A stretch of 64,000 bases of DNA from Ailurus styani. Taxonomy: Eukaryota; Chordata; Mammalia; Carnivora; Ailuridae. Location: positions 432,343-496,342 of the forward strand of contig LNAC01000376.1 of the NCBI GenBank assembly GCA_002007465.1, in the 5' to 3' direction. A program made the translations under genes and the position numbers. Under the pieces are notes generated by a model. The model saw nothing but the letters and a program-made list of their open reading frames with translations. It was not told the origin of the DNA and made no database searches. Position 1 is the stretch's first letter; the number at the start of each line of letters is the position of its first letter. This document shows positions 53,495 through 63,967 of this stretch, one piece after another.

Positions 53495-54271
53495 AAAACA
53501 AAGACTACAATAGAAGACAAAGAAGAACATTATGTAATGATAAAAGGATCACTCCAACAAGAGAATATTACAGTTGTAAATATACACCCAACATTACGGC
53601 ACCTAAATACATAAATGTTAACAAACAAAAGGGGAGAAACAGAATAATACAATAATTGTAAGACACTTTAACATTCCACTTACGTCAATGGATAGATCAC
53701 TGACACAGAAAATCCATCAAGATACACTGGCTTTGAATGACACATTAGACCAGATGGACCAAATATATACAGAACATTCCATCCCAAAACAGAAGAATAC
53801 ATAATTCATTTCAAGTGCACATGGAACATTCTCCAAGATAAATCACATGCTAGGCCACAAATCAAGTCTCAATTAATTTAAGAGGATTGAAATCGTATCA
53901 AACATGTTTTCTAATGACAATGACAGGGAACTAGACATCAGTAACCACAGCAACAACAAAACTGGAAAAACACAACTATGCAGAAGCTAACAAATATGCT
54001 ACTAACAACTAATGTGTCAACAAGGACATTAAAGAAGAAATTTAAAGATACCCGGAGACTGAAGAAGATGAAAACACAACAGTTCAAAATCTTTGCAACA
54101 CAGCAGAAGCACTTCTAAGAGGGAAGTTGATAGTTATACAGGTCGATCTCAAAAAACAAGAAAAATCTCTACACCTGAAGGAACTAGAAAAAGTAAGGAT
54201 AAACAGAGCCTAGAGTTACTAAAAGGAAGAAAAGAGTAAAAATCAGAGTGAAAATAAATAAGAGAGAGACT

Positions 54272-54486
54272 GGGCGCCTGGGTGGCTCAGTGGGTTAAAG
54301 CTGCTGCCTTCGGCTCAGGTCATGATCCCAGGGTCCTGGGATCGAGGCCCACATCGGGCTCTCTGCTCGGCGGGGAGCCTGCTTCCTCCTCTCTCCTCTC
54401 TCTCTGTCTACTTGTAATCTCTCTCTCTGTGTCAAATGAATAAATAAAATCTTAAAAAAAAAAAAGTCACACCCTCTTAAAAAAAA
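54272..54486 (+). mobile_element. Carnivore SINE with bipartite tail
   Basis: Complete copy with duplication AAATAAGAGAGAGACT at 54256-54271 and 54487-54502. The tail is oligo-A, then GTCACACCCTCTT, then a second oligo-A before the duplication, so the inserted unit carried 13 extra non-SINE bases. Confidence 0.94.
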
Positions 54487-54637
54487 AAATAAGAGAGAGA
54501 CTGAAACACAATAGAAAATATCAGTGAACCAGGAGCTGGCTCTTTGAAAAGATAAAAAAGAACCCTGATAGATCTTAAACCAGACTCATCAAGAAAAAAG
54601 AAGACTCAAATAATAACATCGGAAATGAAAGAGGAGA

Positions 54638-54795
54638 GGGGGACCTAAGTGGCTCAGTCAGTTAAGTATCCAAGTCTTGATTTCGGCTCAGGTCATGATC
54701 TCAGATTGTGCGATCAAGAGCACACTGCCTGCTTCAGAGTCTCTCTATCCCGCTCTCCCTGCCCCTCCGCCCCCACTCCTTGTGTGCTCTTGAAA
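54638..54795 (+). mobile_element. Carnivore SINE, old and shortened
   Basis: GGGGGACCTAAGTGGCTCAG head, TTTCGGCTCAGGTCATGATC, then a reduced CT-rich body. The expected A-tail is replaced by a purine microsatellite. Confidence 0.8.
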
Positions 54796-54866
54796 GAGAG
54801 AGAGAGAGAGAGGAAGGAAGGAAGGGAGGAAGGGAGGGAGGGAGGGAGAGACAGACAGAGAAAGAA
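54796..54866. repeat. (GA)n/(GGAA)n purine microsatellite
   Basis: About 70 bp of pure purine-rich GA, GGAA and GGGA units on the plus strand, grown out of the 3' end of the SINE at 54638. Confidence 0.85.
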
Positions 54867-55229
54867 GAGAAGTAACAACTGATGCCACAAAAATACAAAG
54901 CATTATAAGAGACTACTACAAAAAATTACATGCCAAGACACTGGACATCATAGAAAAGATGGGTAGATCAGGAAGAAGAGAATATTTGAACAGAGTGATT
55001 AGTTTTAGTAACGAAACTGAATTGATAATCAAAAAACTACCGCCCCCCAAAAGTCCAGGACCACATGGCTACACAAGTGAATTCTACCAAACATTTAAAG
55101 AGCTAACACCAAAACTTCTCAGAGTATTCAAAAAAAGTAGAAGGAAAACATCCACATTCATTCTATGAGACAAGAATTACCCTGATATCAAAACTAGATA
55201 AAGACACTAAAATAAAAGGAAATTCCAGG

Positions 55230-55600
55230 GGTGCCTGGATGGTTCCGTTGGTTAAGCAACTTTTTTTTTTTAAGATTTTATTTATTTATTTGACACAGAG
55301 AGAGAGAGATCACAAGTAGGCAGAGAGAGGAGGAAGCAGGCTCTCTGCTGAGCAGAGAGTCCAGTGCGGGCCTCGATCCCAGGACCCTGAGATCATGACC
55401 TGAGCCGAACGCAGAGGCTTTAACTCACTGAGCCACCCAGGCACCCAGCAACTGACTTTTGATTTCAACTCAGGTCATGATCTCAGGTTCATGAGATTGA
55501 CCCCACATTAGGTTCCACAAAAAGTCCACTTAAGATTGTCTCCGTCTCCCTCTCCCACCCCTGCTCACGCACTCTCTTAAAAAACATTAATTAAAAAAAT
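55230..55600 (+). mobile_element. Old carnivore SINE split by a nested SINE
   Basis: The head piece 55230-55261 (GGGTGCCTGGATGGTTCCGT) continues at 55447 (AGCAACTGACTTTTGATTTC) through a tail ending AAAACATTAATTAAAAAAAT. Removal of 55262-55446 restores a single element. Confidence 0.88.
55262..55446 (-). mobile_element. Nested carnivore SINE, opposite orientation
   Basis: Inverted copy inserted into the older SINE at 55230, with AGCAACT repeated at 55255-55261 and 55447-55453. The body lacks one GCAGAGAGGCAG unit. Confidence 0.92.
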
Positions 55601-55606
55601 GACAGA

Positions 55607-55813
55607 GTGGGGCGCCTGGGTGGCTCAGTTGTTAAGCGTCTGCCTTTGGCACAGGTCATGATCCTGGGGTCCTGGAACTGAACCCCACGTCAAGCTCCCT
55701 GCTCAGTGGGAAGCCTGCTTCTCCCTCTCCCACTCCCCCTGCTTGTGTTCCCTCTCTTGTTGTCTATCAAATAAAAAGATAAAATCTTTAAGAAGTAAAT
55801 AAAAAATAAATTT
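55607..55813 (+). mobile_element. Carnivore SINE with target duplication
   Basis: Older-type copy with AAAAATGACAGA exactly at 55595-55606 and 55814-55825. The insertion site is just past the tail of the preceding SINE. Confidence 0.93.
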
Positions 55814-56274
55814 AAAAATGACAGAATAACATCCCTGATAAACAAAAATGCAAAAATCATCAACAAAATATGAGCAAACCAAATTCTATACACTGACAAA
55901 GTCATTCACCACAATCAACTGGGGTTTATACCAGGGATGTGAAGATGGTTCAGTATCTAAGAATCGATGAACATGATACCCCACATTAACAAAAGGATAA
56001 AAAGTATATGATCATTTCAATAGATGGAGAAAAAAATTCTGACAAAATTCAACGTGCATCCATGATAAAAATGCTCAACAAAGTGGGTTCCAGAAGGAAG
56101 ATAACTCAACCTAATACAGGCCATAGATGAAAACCAGTATACTCAATGGAGAATAAGTGAGCTTTTTCCCTAAGGTCAGGAACAAGAAAATGATGTCCAC
56201 TCTCACCAGTTTTATTCAACATAATACTGGAAGTCCTAGCCATAGCAATCAGACACTAGAAATAAAAGGCATCT

Positions 56275-56482
56275 AGGGAGCCTGGGTGGCTCAGTGGGTT
56301 AAAGCCTCTGCCTTCAGCTCAGGTCATGATCTCAGGGTCCTGGGATCGAGGCCTGCATCGGGCTCCCTGCTTGGCGGGGAGCCTGCTTCCTCCACTCCCT
56401 CTGCCTGCCTCTCTGCCTACTTGTAATCTCTCTCTCTCTCTGTCAAATAAATAAATAAAATCTTTAAAAATAAATAAATAAA
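56275..56482 (+). mobile_element. Carnivore SINE inside L1
   Basis: Full-length copy with (TAAA)n tail. The host text AAATAAAAGNCATC recurs on both sides with one mismatch. Confidence 0.92.
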
Positions 56483-57535
56483 TAAAATAAAAGTCATCCA
56501 AAGTGGTGAGGCAGAAATAAAACTGTCACTATTCACAGATGACAAGACACTATGTAGAAAAAACCCCAAAGACGCCACCAAAAAAACTTTTAGAATAAAT
56601 GAATTCAGTAAAGGTACAGGATACAAAATATACAGAAGTCTACTGCATTTCTATACACTAACGACAAAGTGAGAAAATCCCATTTACAAGTGCATCAAAA
56701 CAGAATAAAATGTGTAGAAGTAATCTTAACGAAGGAGATCAAAGACCTGTACTCTGAAAACTATAAGACACTGATGAAAGAAACTGAAGATGACACAAAC
56801 AAATGGAAAGATACATCAGGCTCATGGAGTGGTATAATTATTACTGCTAAAATGTCCATACTACCCAAAGTAATGTACAGATTCAATGCAAGCCCTATCA
56901 AAATACCCACAGCATTTTTCACAGAACTAGAACAAATAGTACCAAAATTTGTACGGAACCACAAAAGACCCCAAATAGCCAAAGAAGAACAAAGTGGGAT
57001 ATATCACAATCCCAGATTTCAAGCTATACTACAAAGGTATAGTAATCGAAATAGTATGATAATGTACAAAAATAGACACATAAGATCAGTAAAACAGAAC
57101 ATAGAGCTCATAAAGAAACCCAGGCTTACATGGTCAATTAATCTACAATAAAGGAAGCAAGCATACACAAAGGGGAAGAAAACAGTCTTTTCAATAAATG
57201 GAGCTAAGAAAAAACAAAAAACAAAAAACTGGAGTGCTACATGCCAAAAGCTGAAAGTGTGCCGATTTCTTACACCATATACAAAAATAAACTTAAAATG
57301 GATTAAAGACTTAAATGTGAAAGCATAAAAATCCTAAAAGAAAAACATAGGTAGTCATGTCTTGGACATCAGCCTTAGCAACATTCTTCTTGATTTCCCT
57401 TTAGGGAAACAAAAGAAAAACTAGGGGGACTACATCAAACTAAAAAGCTTTTACACAGCAAAAGAAACCATCAACAAACCAAGAAGACAACCTACTGAAG
57501 GGGAGAAGATATTTACTATTGAAGGGGAGAAAATA

Positions 57536-57740
57536 GGGCGCCTGGGTGGCTCAGTGGGTTAAAGCCTCTGCCTTCGGCTCAGGTCATGATCTCAGGGTCC
57601 TGGGATCGAGTCCCACATCGGGCTCTGCTCAGCAGGGAGCCTGCTTCCTCCTCTCTCTCTCTGCCTGCCTCTGCCTACTTGTACTCTCTCTCTGTCAAAT
57701 AAATAAATAAAATCTTTAAAAAATAAAAAAATATAAAAAA
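57536..57740 (+). mobile_element. Carnivore SINE inside L1, target duplication
   Basis: Near-consensus copy with exact duplication GGGAGAAAATA at 57525-57535 and 57741-57751. Confidence 0.95.
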
Positions 57741-58274
57741 GGGAGAAAATATAAAAAGAATACATATAACAACAAAACAAAACACCATACATTCTGATTA
57801 AAACATGGGCAGAAGATCTGAATGGGCATTTTTTCCAAAGAAGACATGCAGATGACCAACAGACACATGAAACGCCACTCAACATCACTCATCATGAGAA
57901 TACAAATCAAAATCATGATGAATTAGCATTTCACTCGTGTCAAAATGTCAAATATCAAAAAGACAAAAGTAAGTGTTGGTGAGGATGTGGAAGGGGAAAA
58001 AAAAAGCCCTTGTGCACTAATGATGAGAATGTAAATTGGTGCAGCCACTATGAAAACCAGTATGAAGGTTCCCCAAAAATTAAAAATAGAACTACCATAC
58101 AATCCAGTGATTCCACTGCTGGGTATGTACCTGAAGAAAATGAAAACTAATTTGAAAAGATACATGCATCCCCATTTTTACTGCAGCATTATTTACAATA
58201 GCCAAGTTATAGGAACATCCCAACTGTCCACCGATAGCTGAAAGGTAAAGATCATGTGAGCCATCAGTGACTGT

Positions 58275-59640
58275 TTTAATGACTTCCAGTCATGACACAA
58301 AAGCTGTCTAATGAACATGAAGAAAAATTAAAATGTGGGGGAATACGACTGGCACATATATGGGCTTTCTGTCCACCCTGTACTCTTCTCCCTACAATTC
58401 ATTCCTTAGTCTGCTTTAATTTGGCTCTTATCACTGTTCCACTGAAATACCACCATCTCTCTGATGCCAAATCCAGAAGATTTATTTTCTGGTCCCTATG
58501 CCCCCTTGATCTCTGCAGCCCCTGACAATACTGACTGCTACTTCTTCTTTTAGCCTCTTCCACAACGTACTAGCCTGGTTTCTTCCCACCTCTTTTGTCC
58601 CCTTAACGTCTGTCTAGTTTTAGTCCCAAGTTCCTTCCTTTTTTCACTCTACATCATTTTAACCAGTGATCGTATCCACTAGTAGGCATTCAGTAACATT
58701 TAAAGGCTGAGGATTCCCAAATCGGTATCCTGAACATCATGCTCTCTCCAAGACTCCAGACACATATAGCTGCCTGCCTACTACAGAGCACCATCTGGAT
58801 ATGCCCAAAGATAACTGTCAATATGTTCAAAAAGGAAATCCTTACCACAACCCTTCGCCAAATGCTCTCTGTTCTCTCCATGAATGTTACCATGTTCACT
58901 CAGTAATACTAGAAACCAGTGTGTTATCCCTGAGTTCCCATTCTTGCACAACCAACTAGAGGATGAAAGGAAGTGGTCATGGTTTCCACCCCATTTCTGC
59001 CATCTGTTGGTGTCTAAGAAATATACTCAATCCTTACACCTTTGAAATTTCACTTACAAAATGGAAATAATAGTAGACCTGTAGTAAAATTTAAATGTCA
59101 ACCATTAGTAAATCAGAAAGCATTAGTTACTATTAGTTAGCATTAGGGCCATTTTTTAATATTGTCATCAACATTACCACTCCAACTTCCTGCTACTCTC
59201 TCACCTCTGGTCTTGCCTTCCTCCCACATCACGGTCAGAGTATTTGTGATCTAAGATGCAGATCTGATCATGTCCTCTCCACTCCGCACCCCAACAGAAC
59301 AGAGCCAGGTGTGATCCTGTGCATGGCTGTCCTGTGCTACCTCCTGCTGGGGCAGGAGGCCATGATCATCCATCTGCCTGAGATGCTTTTCTTCCTCCCA
59401 CTGCTTTTCAAAGCCACATCGATCCTGTACATGTTGGTACTGATGGCACTTCCTCTATGGAAGGCTTCTACTGACAACCCCATTCCCCGGACACTACCGC
59501 CAAGCCTCTCCTCCACCCACACTGTGCTAGAGGAACCTCCATGTTCTGTACCTGCAGGTTGTGCTTATCCACACAGGCGCACCAAACACACAACAATGAA
59601 GCCACCAGTGTACCTAAAGGTCTCATATAAACTGTAGCTC
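58275..59640. other. Unassigned stretch, possible old LINE remnants
   Basis: No gene is recognised. Pieces such as GATCATGTCCTCTCCACTCC (about 59267) hint at L2-type sequence. A 108-codon open frame at 59311-59637 (plus) starts with a hydrophobic segment but has no domain, and I regard it as chance. Confidence 0.45.
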
Positions 59641-59684
59641 TTAAATAAATAAAAATCTTTAAAACAACAACAACAACAAAAACT
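59641..59684 (+). mobile_element. SINE tail fragment preceding a full SINE
   Basis: TTAAATAAATAAAAATCTTT followed by A and (CAA)n is only the 3' tail of a SINE. ATAAACTGTAGCTCT just upstream (59627-59641) is repeated after the full SINE (about 59878-59892), so both lie within one duplicated site. Confidence 0.75.
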
Positions 59685-59876
59685 AGGGACGCCTGGGTGG
59701 CTCAGTTGGTTAAGCAGCTGCCTTCGGCTCAGGTCGTGATCCCAGGGTCCTGGGATCCAGTCCCGCATCAGCCTCCTCGCTCAGCAAGGAGTTTGCTTCT
59801 CCCTCTGCCTGCCACTCTGCCTGCTTGTGCTCCCTCTCTCTTTCTCTGACAAATAAATAAAATCTTAAAAACAACA
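59685..59876 (+). mobile_element. Carnivore SINE, full length
   Basis: GGGACGCCTGGGTGGCTCAG head to an AAATAAATAAAATCTTAAAA tail. It shares the outer target duplication with the preceding tail fragment. Confidence 0.93.
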
Positions 59877-60102
59877 ATAAACTGTAGCTCTACCCAGAAC
59901 ATGCTGTTACACCATGGAGTAGAGGAAGTACTCAAAAATGATGGGAGCTTGTCCTGAGGACCTGGGAGCCAGCTTCAAGCGGCTCCCACTGGCCAAATCT
60001 GTGACAATTTGAGCACCAAAATAATTAAGGATAGTAATGAGTTACAGGTCTGTAGAATACAGGAACCCATGAGTTGCTACCAGTATTAAATACAGATGTA
60101 CA

Positions 60103-60293
60103 GGGCGCCTGGGTGGCTCAGTAGGTTAAAGCCTCTGCCTTCGGCTCAGGTCATGATCTCAGGGTCCTGGGATCAAGGCCCGCATCGGGCTCTCTGCTCA
60201 GCAGGGAGCCTGCTTCCTCCTCTCTGCCTGCCTCTCTGCCTACTTGTGATCTCTCTCTCTGTGTCAAATAAATAAATTAAATATTTTTAAAAA
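60103..60293 (+). mobile_element. Carnivore SINE
   Basis: Near-consensus copy; tail AAATAAATTAAATATTTTTA. No clear target duplication. Confidence 0.93.
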
Positions 60294-60294
60294 A

Positions 60295-60672
60295 TACACA
60301 CATACATAAATGGAGAAGGGAGGGCTTTTATTTATGGTAGAATCCAACTGGTAAACATGCAAGGAGTGCTGAAGCCTAAAAAAACCATCCTTTTGCAGAT
60401 ATCACAGTATAGACTGCTTCAAGAAAAAAAAATCACCAAAGGATGCTAAATCTAGGAGTAGATTTGGATGAAGAGAGTAGTATGTATGAATGGTCTTCAA
60501 GTATCTCCCCAAAGAACTGCTTATTAGTTGCAAGGGGGGGAGGGAATTACACAGTAGATAAACAATATCATGATTAGTTAATGAAAATTAACATCAATGA
60601 GGGAAAGATGGACAACGTGCACCTCCAGATGGGACATTCTGAGAAAACATACTACTTTACAGTGTTCCAGTC
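60295..60672. other. Unassigned stretch
   Basis: A-rich unique DNA with a G-run at 60533-60540. Nothing recognised. Confidence 0.55.
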
Positions 60673-60689
60673 AGGAATGCAGAACCTGA

Positions 60690-61070
60690 GGGACACCTAG
60701 ATGGCTCAGGTCGTTAAGCATCTGGCTTCAGCTCAGGTCATGATCCCAGGGTCCTGGGATCAAGCCCCATGTCCTCAAGCCCTGCCAAGCAGGGAACCCT
60801 CTCCCTCTGCCTTCTACTCCCCCTGCTTGTGGTCTCTCTCTCAAATAAATATTTTTTATTTTTATTTTTTTAAAGATTTTATTTATTTATTTGACGGAGA
60901 GAGAGAGATCACAAGTAGGCAGAGAGAGAGAGGAGAAAGCAGGCTCCCCGCTGAGCAGGGAGCCCGATGCGGGCCTCGATCCCAGGACCCTGAGATCATG
61001 ACCCGAGCGGAAGGCAGAGGCTTTAACCCACTGAGCCACCCAGGCGCCCATAAATAAATATTTTTTAAAA
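60690..61070 (+). mobile_element. Old carnivore SINE split by a nested SINE, 17-bp target duplication
   Basis: Body 60690-60858 and tail remnant 61050-61070 flank an inverted SINE. The outer duplication AGGAATGCANAACCTGA is at 60673-60689 and 61071-61087 with one mismatch, so the whole composite sits in one original target site. Confidence 0.92.
60860..61049 (-). mobile_element. Nested carnivore SINE, opposite orientation
   Basis: Near-consensus inverted copy inserted in the A-tail of the SINE at 60690. ATAAATATTTTTT text is repeated on both sides. Confidence 0.93.
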
Positions 61071-61074
61071 AGGA

Positions 61075-62065
61075 ATGCAAAACCTGAAACTTATGAGGAA
61101 AGAGACAAAGCCAAAACAATAAATGTTCTATTAAAAAAAAAAAAGAGGGGTGGGGACAGGGTGAGCATGTCATCTTAAAAATGCCAATTTCATAAAAGAA
61201 AAAGGCAAGAAAAATATCACAGATGAAAAGAGACAGAGTACATGACAACTAATCTAATAACTGATCCTAGACTGGGTCCTTTACTACGTGAGGAAAATGT
61301 TATAAAAGAATGGATTAATGGACAAAATTGAAAGACAGATGGTAGATTATGAAAAGTATTCCATTATGTTTAATTTAATGAATTTACTAAATATACTGAA
61401 CTGATAACTGTGCTATGGTTATATATGAGGCTACACTTAGTTTTAGGAAATTAGGGATAAAGCGTATGCCAACTTACTCTCAAATGATTCAGGAAAAAAA
61501 ATACATAGCATGTATGTGTACAAGTGTGCATGTACACAAATACACACACATATACATGCACAGAGAAAGGGAACAAATAAAGCCAGCAGGGGAAAATGTT
61601 AATAGGCGAATATGAATAAAGGATGTGCTCTTTGTATAATTTTTACTCTTGCAACTTCTGTACTTCTGGAATTATTTCCAAGTAAAAAGTCAAAACAAAA
61701 CGAAACAAAAACAAAAAGGCTGTAGTTCTATTCGGGGGCAATGCACCCCTGCATTTCCAGAGCCTGAGCTCATACTTGCTCAAATGTCTATTAAATGTCT
61801 GTTAAATAAGGAAGAAGTCACTCTCACTATACCAAACCAATCTCCCTAATAAGATAAAATATATAGACGAACCTTGCCCCCTACCTCCTCTACACACCCT
61901 CAGTAAAATATTGGGTGATCAGGGATCACCTATGTAGAACAATTTGTGAATGCTTAGGAAAAAGGGAAAATAGATTTAAGCTACTCAATCTGTATGTTTT
62001 TATAGTTTTCCACTCTTAAAATATCCCAAATCTGAAAAGCTAAAGTATTCGACCAGAGTAACAAT
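61075..62065. other. Unassigned stretch with AC microsatellite
   Basis: AT-rich DNA. A degenerate (GT/AC)n and (ATAC)n run occupies about 61505-61565. No gene is recognised. Confidence 0.55.
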
Positions 62066-62078
62066 CCAGGCTTAATTT

Positions 62079-62273
62079 TTTTTAAAAGATTTTATTTATT
62101 TATTTATTTGACAGATAGGGAGAGATCACAAGTAGGCAGAGAGGCAGGCAGAGAGAGAGGAGGAAGCAGGCTCCCCGCTGAGCAGAGCCCAATGTGGGAC
62201 TCGATCCCAGGACCCTGAGATCATGACCTGAGCCGAAGGCAGAGGCTTTAACCCACTGAGCCACCCAGGCACC
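62079..62273 (-). mobile_element. Carnivore SINE with 13-bp target duplication
   Basis: Inverted near-consensus copy. The exact duplication CCAGGCTTAATTT lies at 62066-62078 and 62274-62286. Confidence 0.95.
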
Positions 62274-62351
62274 CCAGGCTTAATTTAAAATGTACATTAT
62301 TTCAAAGTCCTTAGTGTTGACTTTAGTCCTTAGGGTCAATTCAATCCTGTT

Positions 62352-62512
62352 TGGCACCTGGGTAGCTCAGTCAGTTAAGTGGCCGACTCTGGGTTTCAGT
62401 TCTGGTCATGATCTCGTGGTTGTGAGATCGGGACCTCTGCTTTGGATTCTCTCTCCCTCTCCTTCCAGCCTGCACACGCTCTCTCTCAAAAAAATAAATA
62501 AAATCTTTAAAC
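62352..62512 (+). mobile_element. Carnivore SINE, old divergent copy
   Basis: TTGGCACCTGGGTAGCTCAG head, degraded middle, CT-rich body and AAATAAATAAAATCTTTAAA tail. Confidence 0.85.
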
Positions 62513-62654
62513 GTGTTTGAATTACCCACCATTTTCATTAAAACTAACATTATCTGCCATTTTCACAGTGAGGTGATCTATAATTTGCACTAGCCACAGG
62601 AGTCCTGACTAGATGAGTAACCCTGCCAAGTCACTGAAGGTCTAAGACAGCACT

Positions 62655-62955
62655 GTCTAATAAAAATATAATGCAAGTACTTTTAAATGTCCAAGTAGCC
62701 ACATGAAGGAAAAAGCAAAGGTGAAATTTTAATACATTTAATCTGATCTATCAAAAATAGTATTTTTTAAATATATGATCAATATAAAAATCACCGATGA
62801 GCTATCTTTACATGTTTCTCTCCAACTAGGACCCTGAACCCCAGTGTGCATTTTATACTAACAGCACACCACAATTCAGACTGGCCACACGTCAAGTAGT
62901 CAGCAGCTACCTGCACTTAGCAGTGGCTAGCTTACCGGACAGCACAGCTGCAAGG
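62655..62955 (+). mobile_element. hAT-type non-autonomous DNA transposon
   Basis: Begins CACTGTCTAATAAAAATATA and ends CCGGACAGCACAGCTG. The blocks AAGTAGCCACATGAAGG, TATGATCAATATAAAAATCA and CTGGCCACACGTCAAGTAG recur inverted at 26213-26405. Charlie-group; exact family not assigned. Confidence 0.65.
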
Positions 62956-63029
62956 CTTTACGACCTCCATTCAATGAAAAGGCCAAGCCCTACAACTCTT
63001 AGATTCTATAATTCAATATCTCCTTTGAG

Positions 63030-63100
63030 GGTATACAGTTGATTAGGCACAGGGCCTGGCACAGACTAGGTATTCAATGAATATTTATTAGGTGAAATAG
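63030..63100 (+). mobile_element. MIR 3' remnant
   Basis: GGGCCTGGCACAGACTAGGT followed by ATTCAATGAATATTTATTAG is the 3' end of a MIR in sense orientation. Confidence 0.6.
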
Positions 63101-63104
63101 AAGG

Positions 63105-63555
63105 GAATAATGGAATTCACTGAATTTAATGGTAAGAACGATCTTAGTAATCATATCTCCTTGTATTTACAGAAACGATGACAACTTTCCCACCAGGAAA
63201 TGATACTTCAATACTGAGGGGCTAACCATATTCAGAACACTTCATAGCTATTTACCTGTTGTCCACAAAGAGCTTCTGAAGCACCCAAAAGCTTAACTCA
63301 AGCTTCCCTAGTGGCTCCAAAGAACTGTTTTATTCATTTCTCAAACCTAATTTCAAGTCTTTAAAACATAAGGATAATACAATTGCCTTTTTACAAAAAA
63401 GAAGAAAAGGCGACAGTGGTAAACAAAAACAAAGATGCTTCAGGTTTCAAGCAAGAGCCTGGGTTCTGCCCAGTTCTGAGGCCTTGGGAGCTGCTAGCTC
63501 TCTGCCAGTTCCATCCACCCCTAAAACCTCAGGTGCCACCAACACCAAAGTTACC
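63105..63555. other. Unassigned stretch
   Basis: Unique sequence without a recognised feature. The ORFs beginning at 63383 and 63484 are unsupported. Confidence 0.5.
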
Positions 63556-63559
63556 ATTA

Positions 63560-63770
63560 ATTTCACCACTACTGCTATCAGATACCATTTACTGAACAAC
63601 TGTGTCCTCAAAGGTAGCAATGATTATCTCCAGTTTACAGATAAGGAAGAAAAATCTAGTTTACAGGTAAGATTGAGAAAACCTCAAAGAATGGGCATAT
63701 GGCAGAATCACGACTCAAATCCAAGCCTGCCTTCTCCGAAGGGTGTGTTCTTTCCACTATGTCACTGGTA
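63560..63770 (-). mobile_element. MIR remnant
   Basis: Inverted order: CATTTACTGAACAACTGTGT, CCAGTTTACAGATAAGGAAG, then CACGACTCAAATCCAAGCCT and GTGTTCTTTCCACTATG. Small open frames in this stretch are repeat-derived. Confidence 0.65.
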
Positions 63771-63967
63771 GGTACCAAGGACATTGCCAGAAGGGTAAGG
63801 ATGAGCACCTTTCTTTGGGGAAAAAAAGGACCAGAAACCCCTATCACTTTATCATCCAAAAAGGGGGTGATGGGGGTGGGAGGTGAAGGGCTGAGAGGGG
63901 AGCAAAGAATCCTTGTATAAATAAGCTGTTTTAGGACACAAAAGAGGCAGAGCTAAAAGGAAAAAAA

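Larger units (their letters stand above)
51130..58270 (+). mobile_element. Old L1, 5' UTR to ORF2 C-terminus, shattered by many SINEs
   Basis: After subtracting the SINEs, about 5 kb of one plus-strand L1 remains in order. First is a 5' region (AAGGTGGCAGCATAGGAAGA), then an ORF1-region block (51880-52700, ACATCCAGGTTCAAGAAGCA). ORF2 follows: the start region (53500-54600), the reverse-transcriptase region (54959-55168, with PKSPGPHGYTSEFYQTFKE), the middle and C-terminal ORF2 (56500-57500; open piece 56669-57151) and the last part (57740-58260, ending GCATTATTTACAATAGCC). Multiple stops and deletions make it inactive. It is opposite to TAB3 and probably lies in the 5' intron. Confidence 0.82.

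Noticed and set aside
56669..57151. 160-codon open frame, plus strand
   Set aside because: It is a surviving piece of L1 ORF2 in a broken element, not a host gene.
60701..61248. Open frames of about 120 codons
   Set aside because: Composed of the two nested SINEs; SINE consensus is often open in several frames.
63840..63905. G-rich stretch as a possible TAB3 promoter
   Set aside because: It is G-rich but almost CpG-free, with no promoter arrangement; the true start is more likely outside the window.
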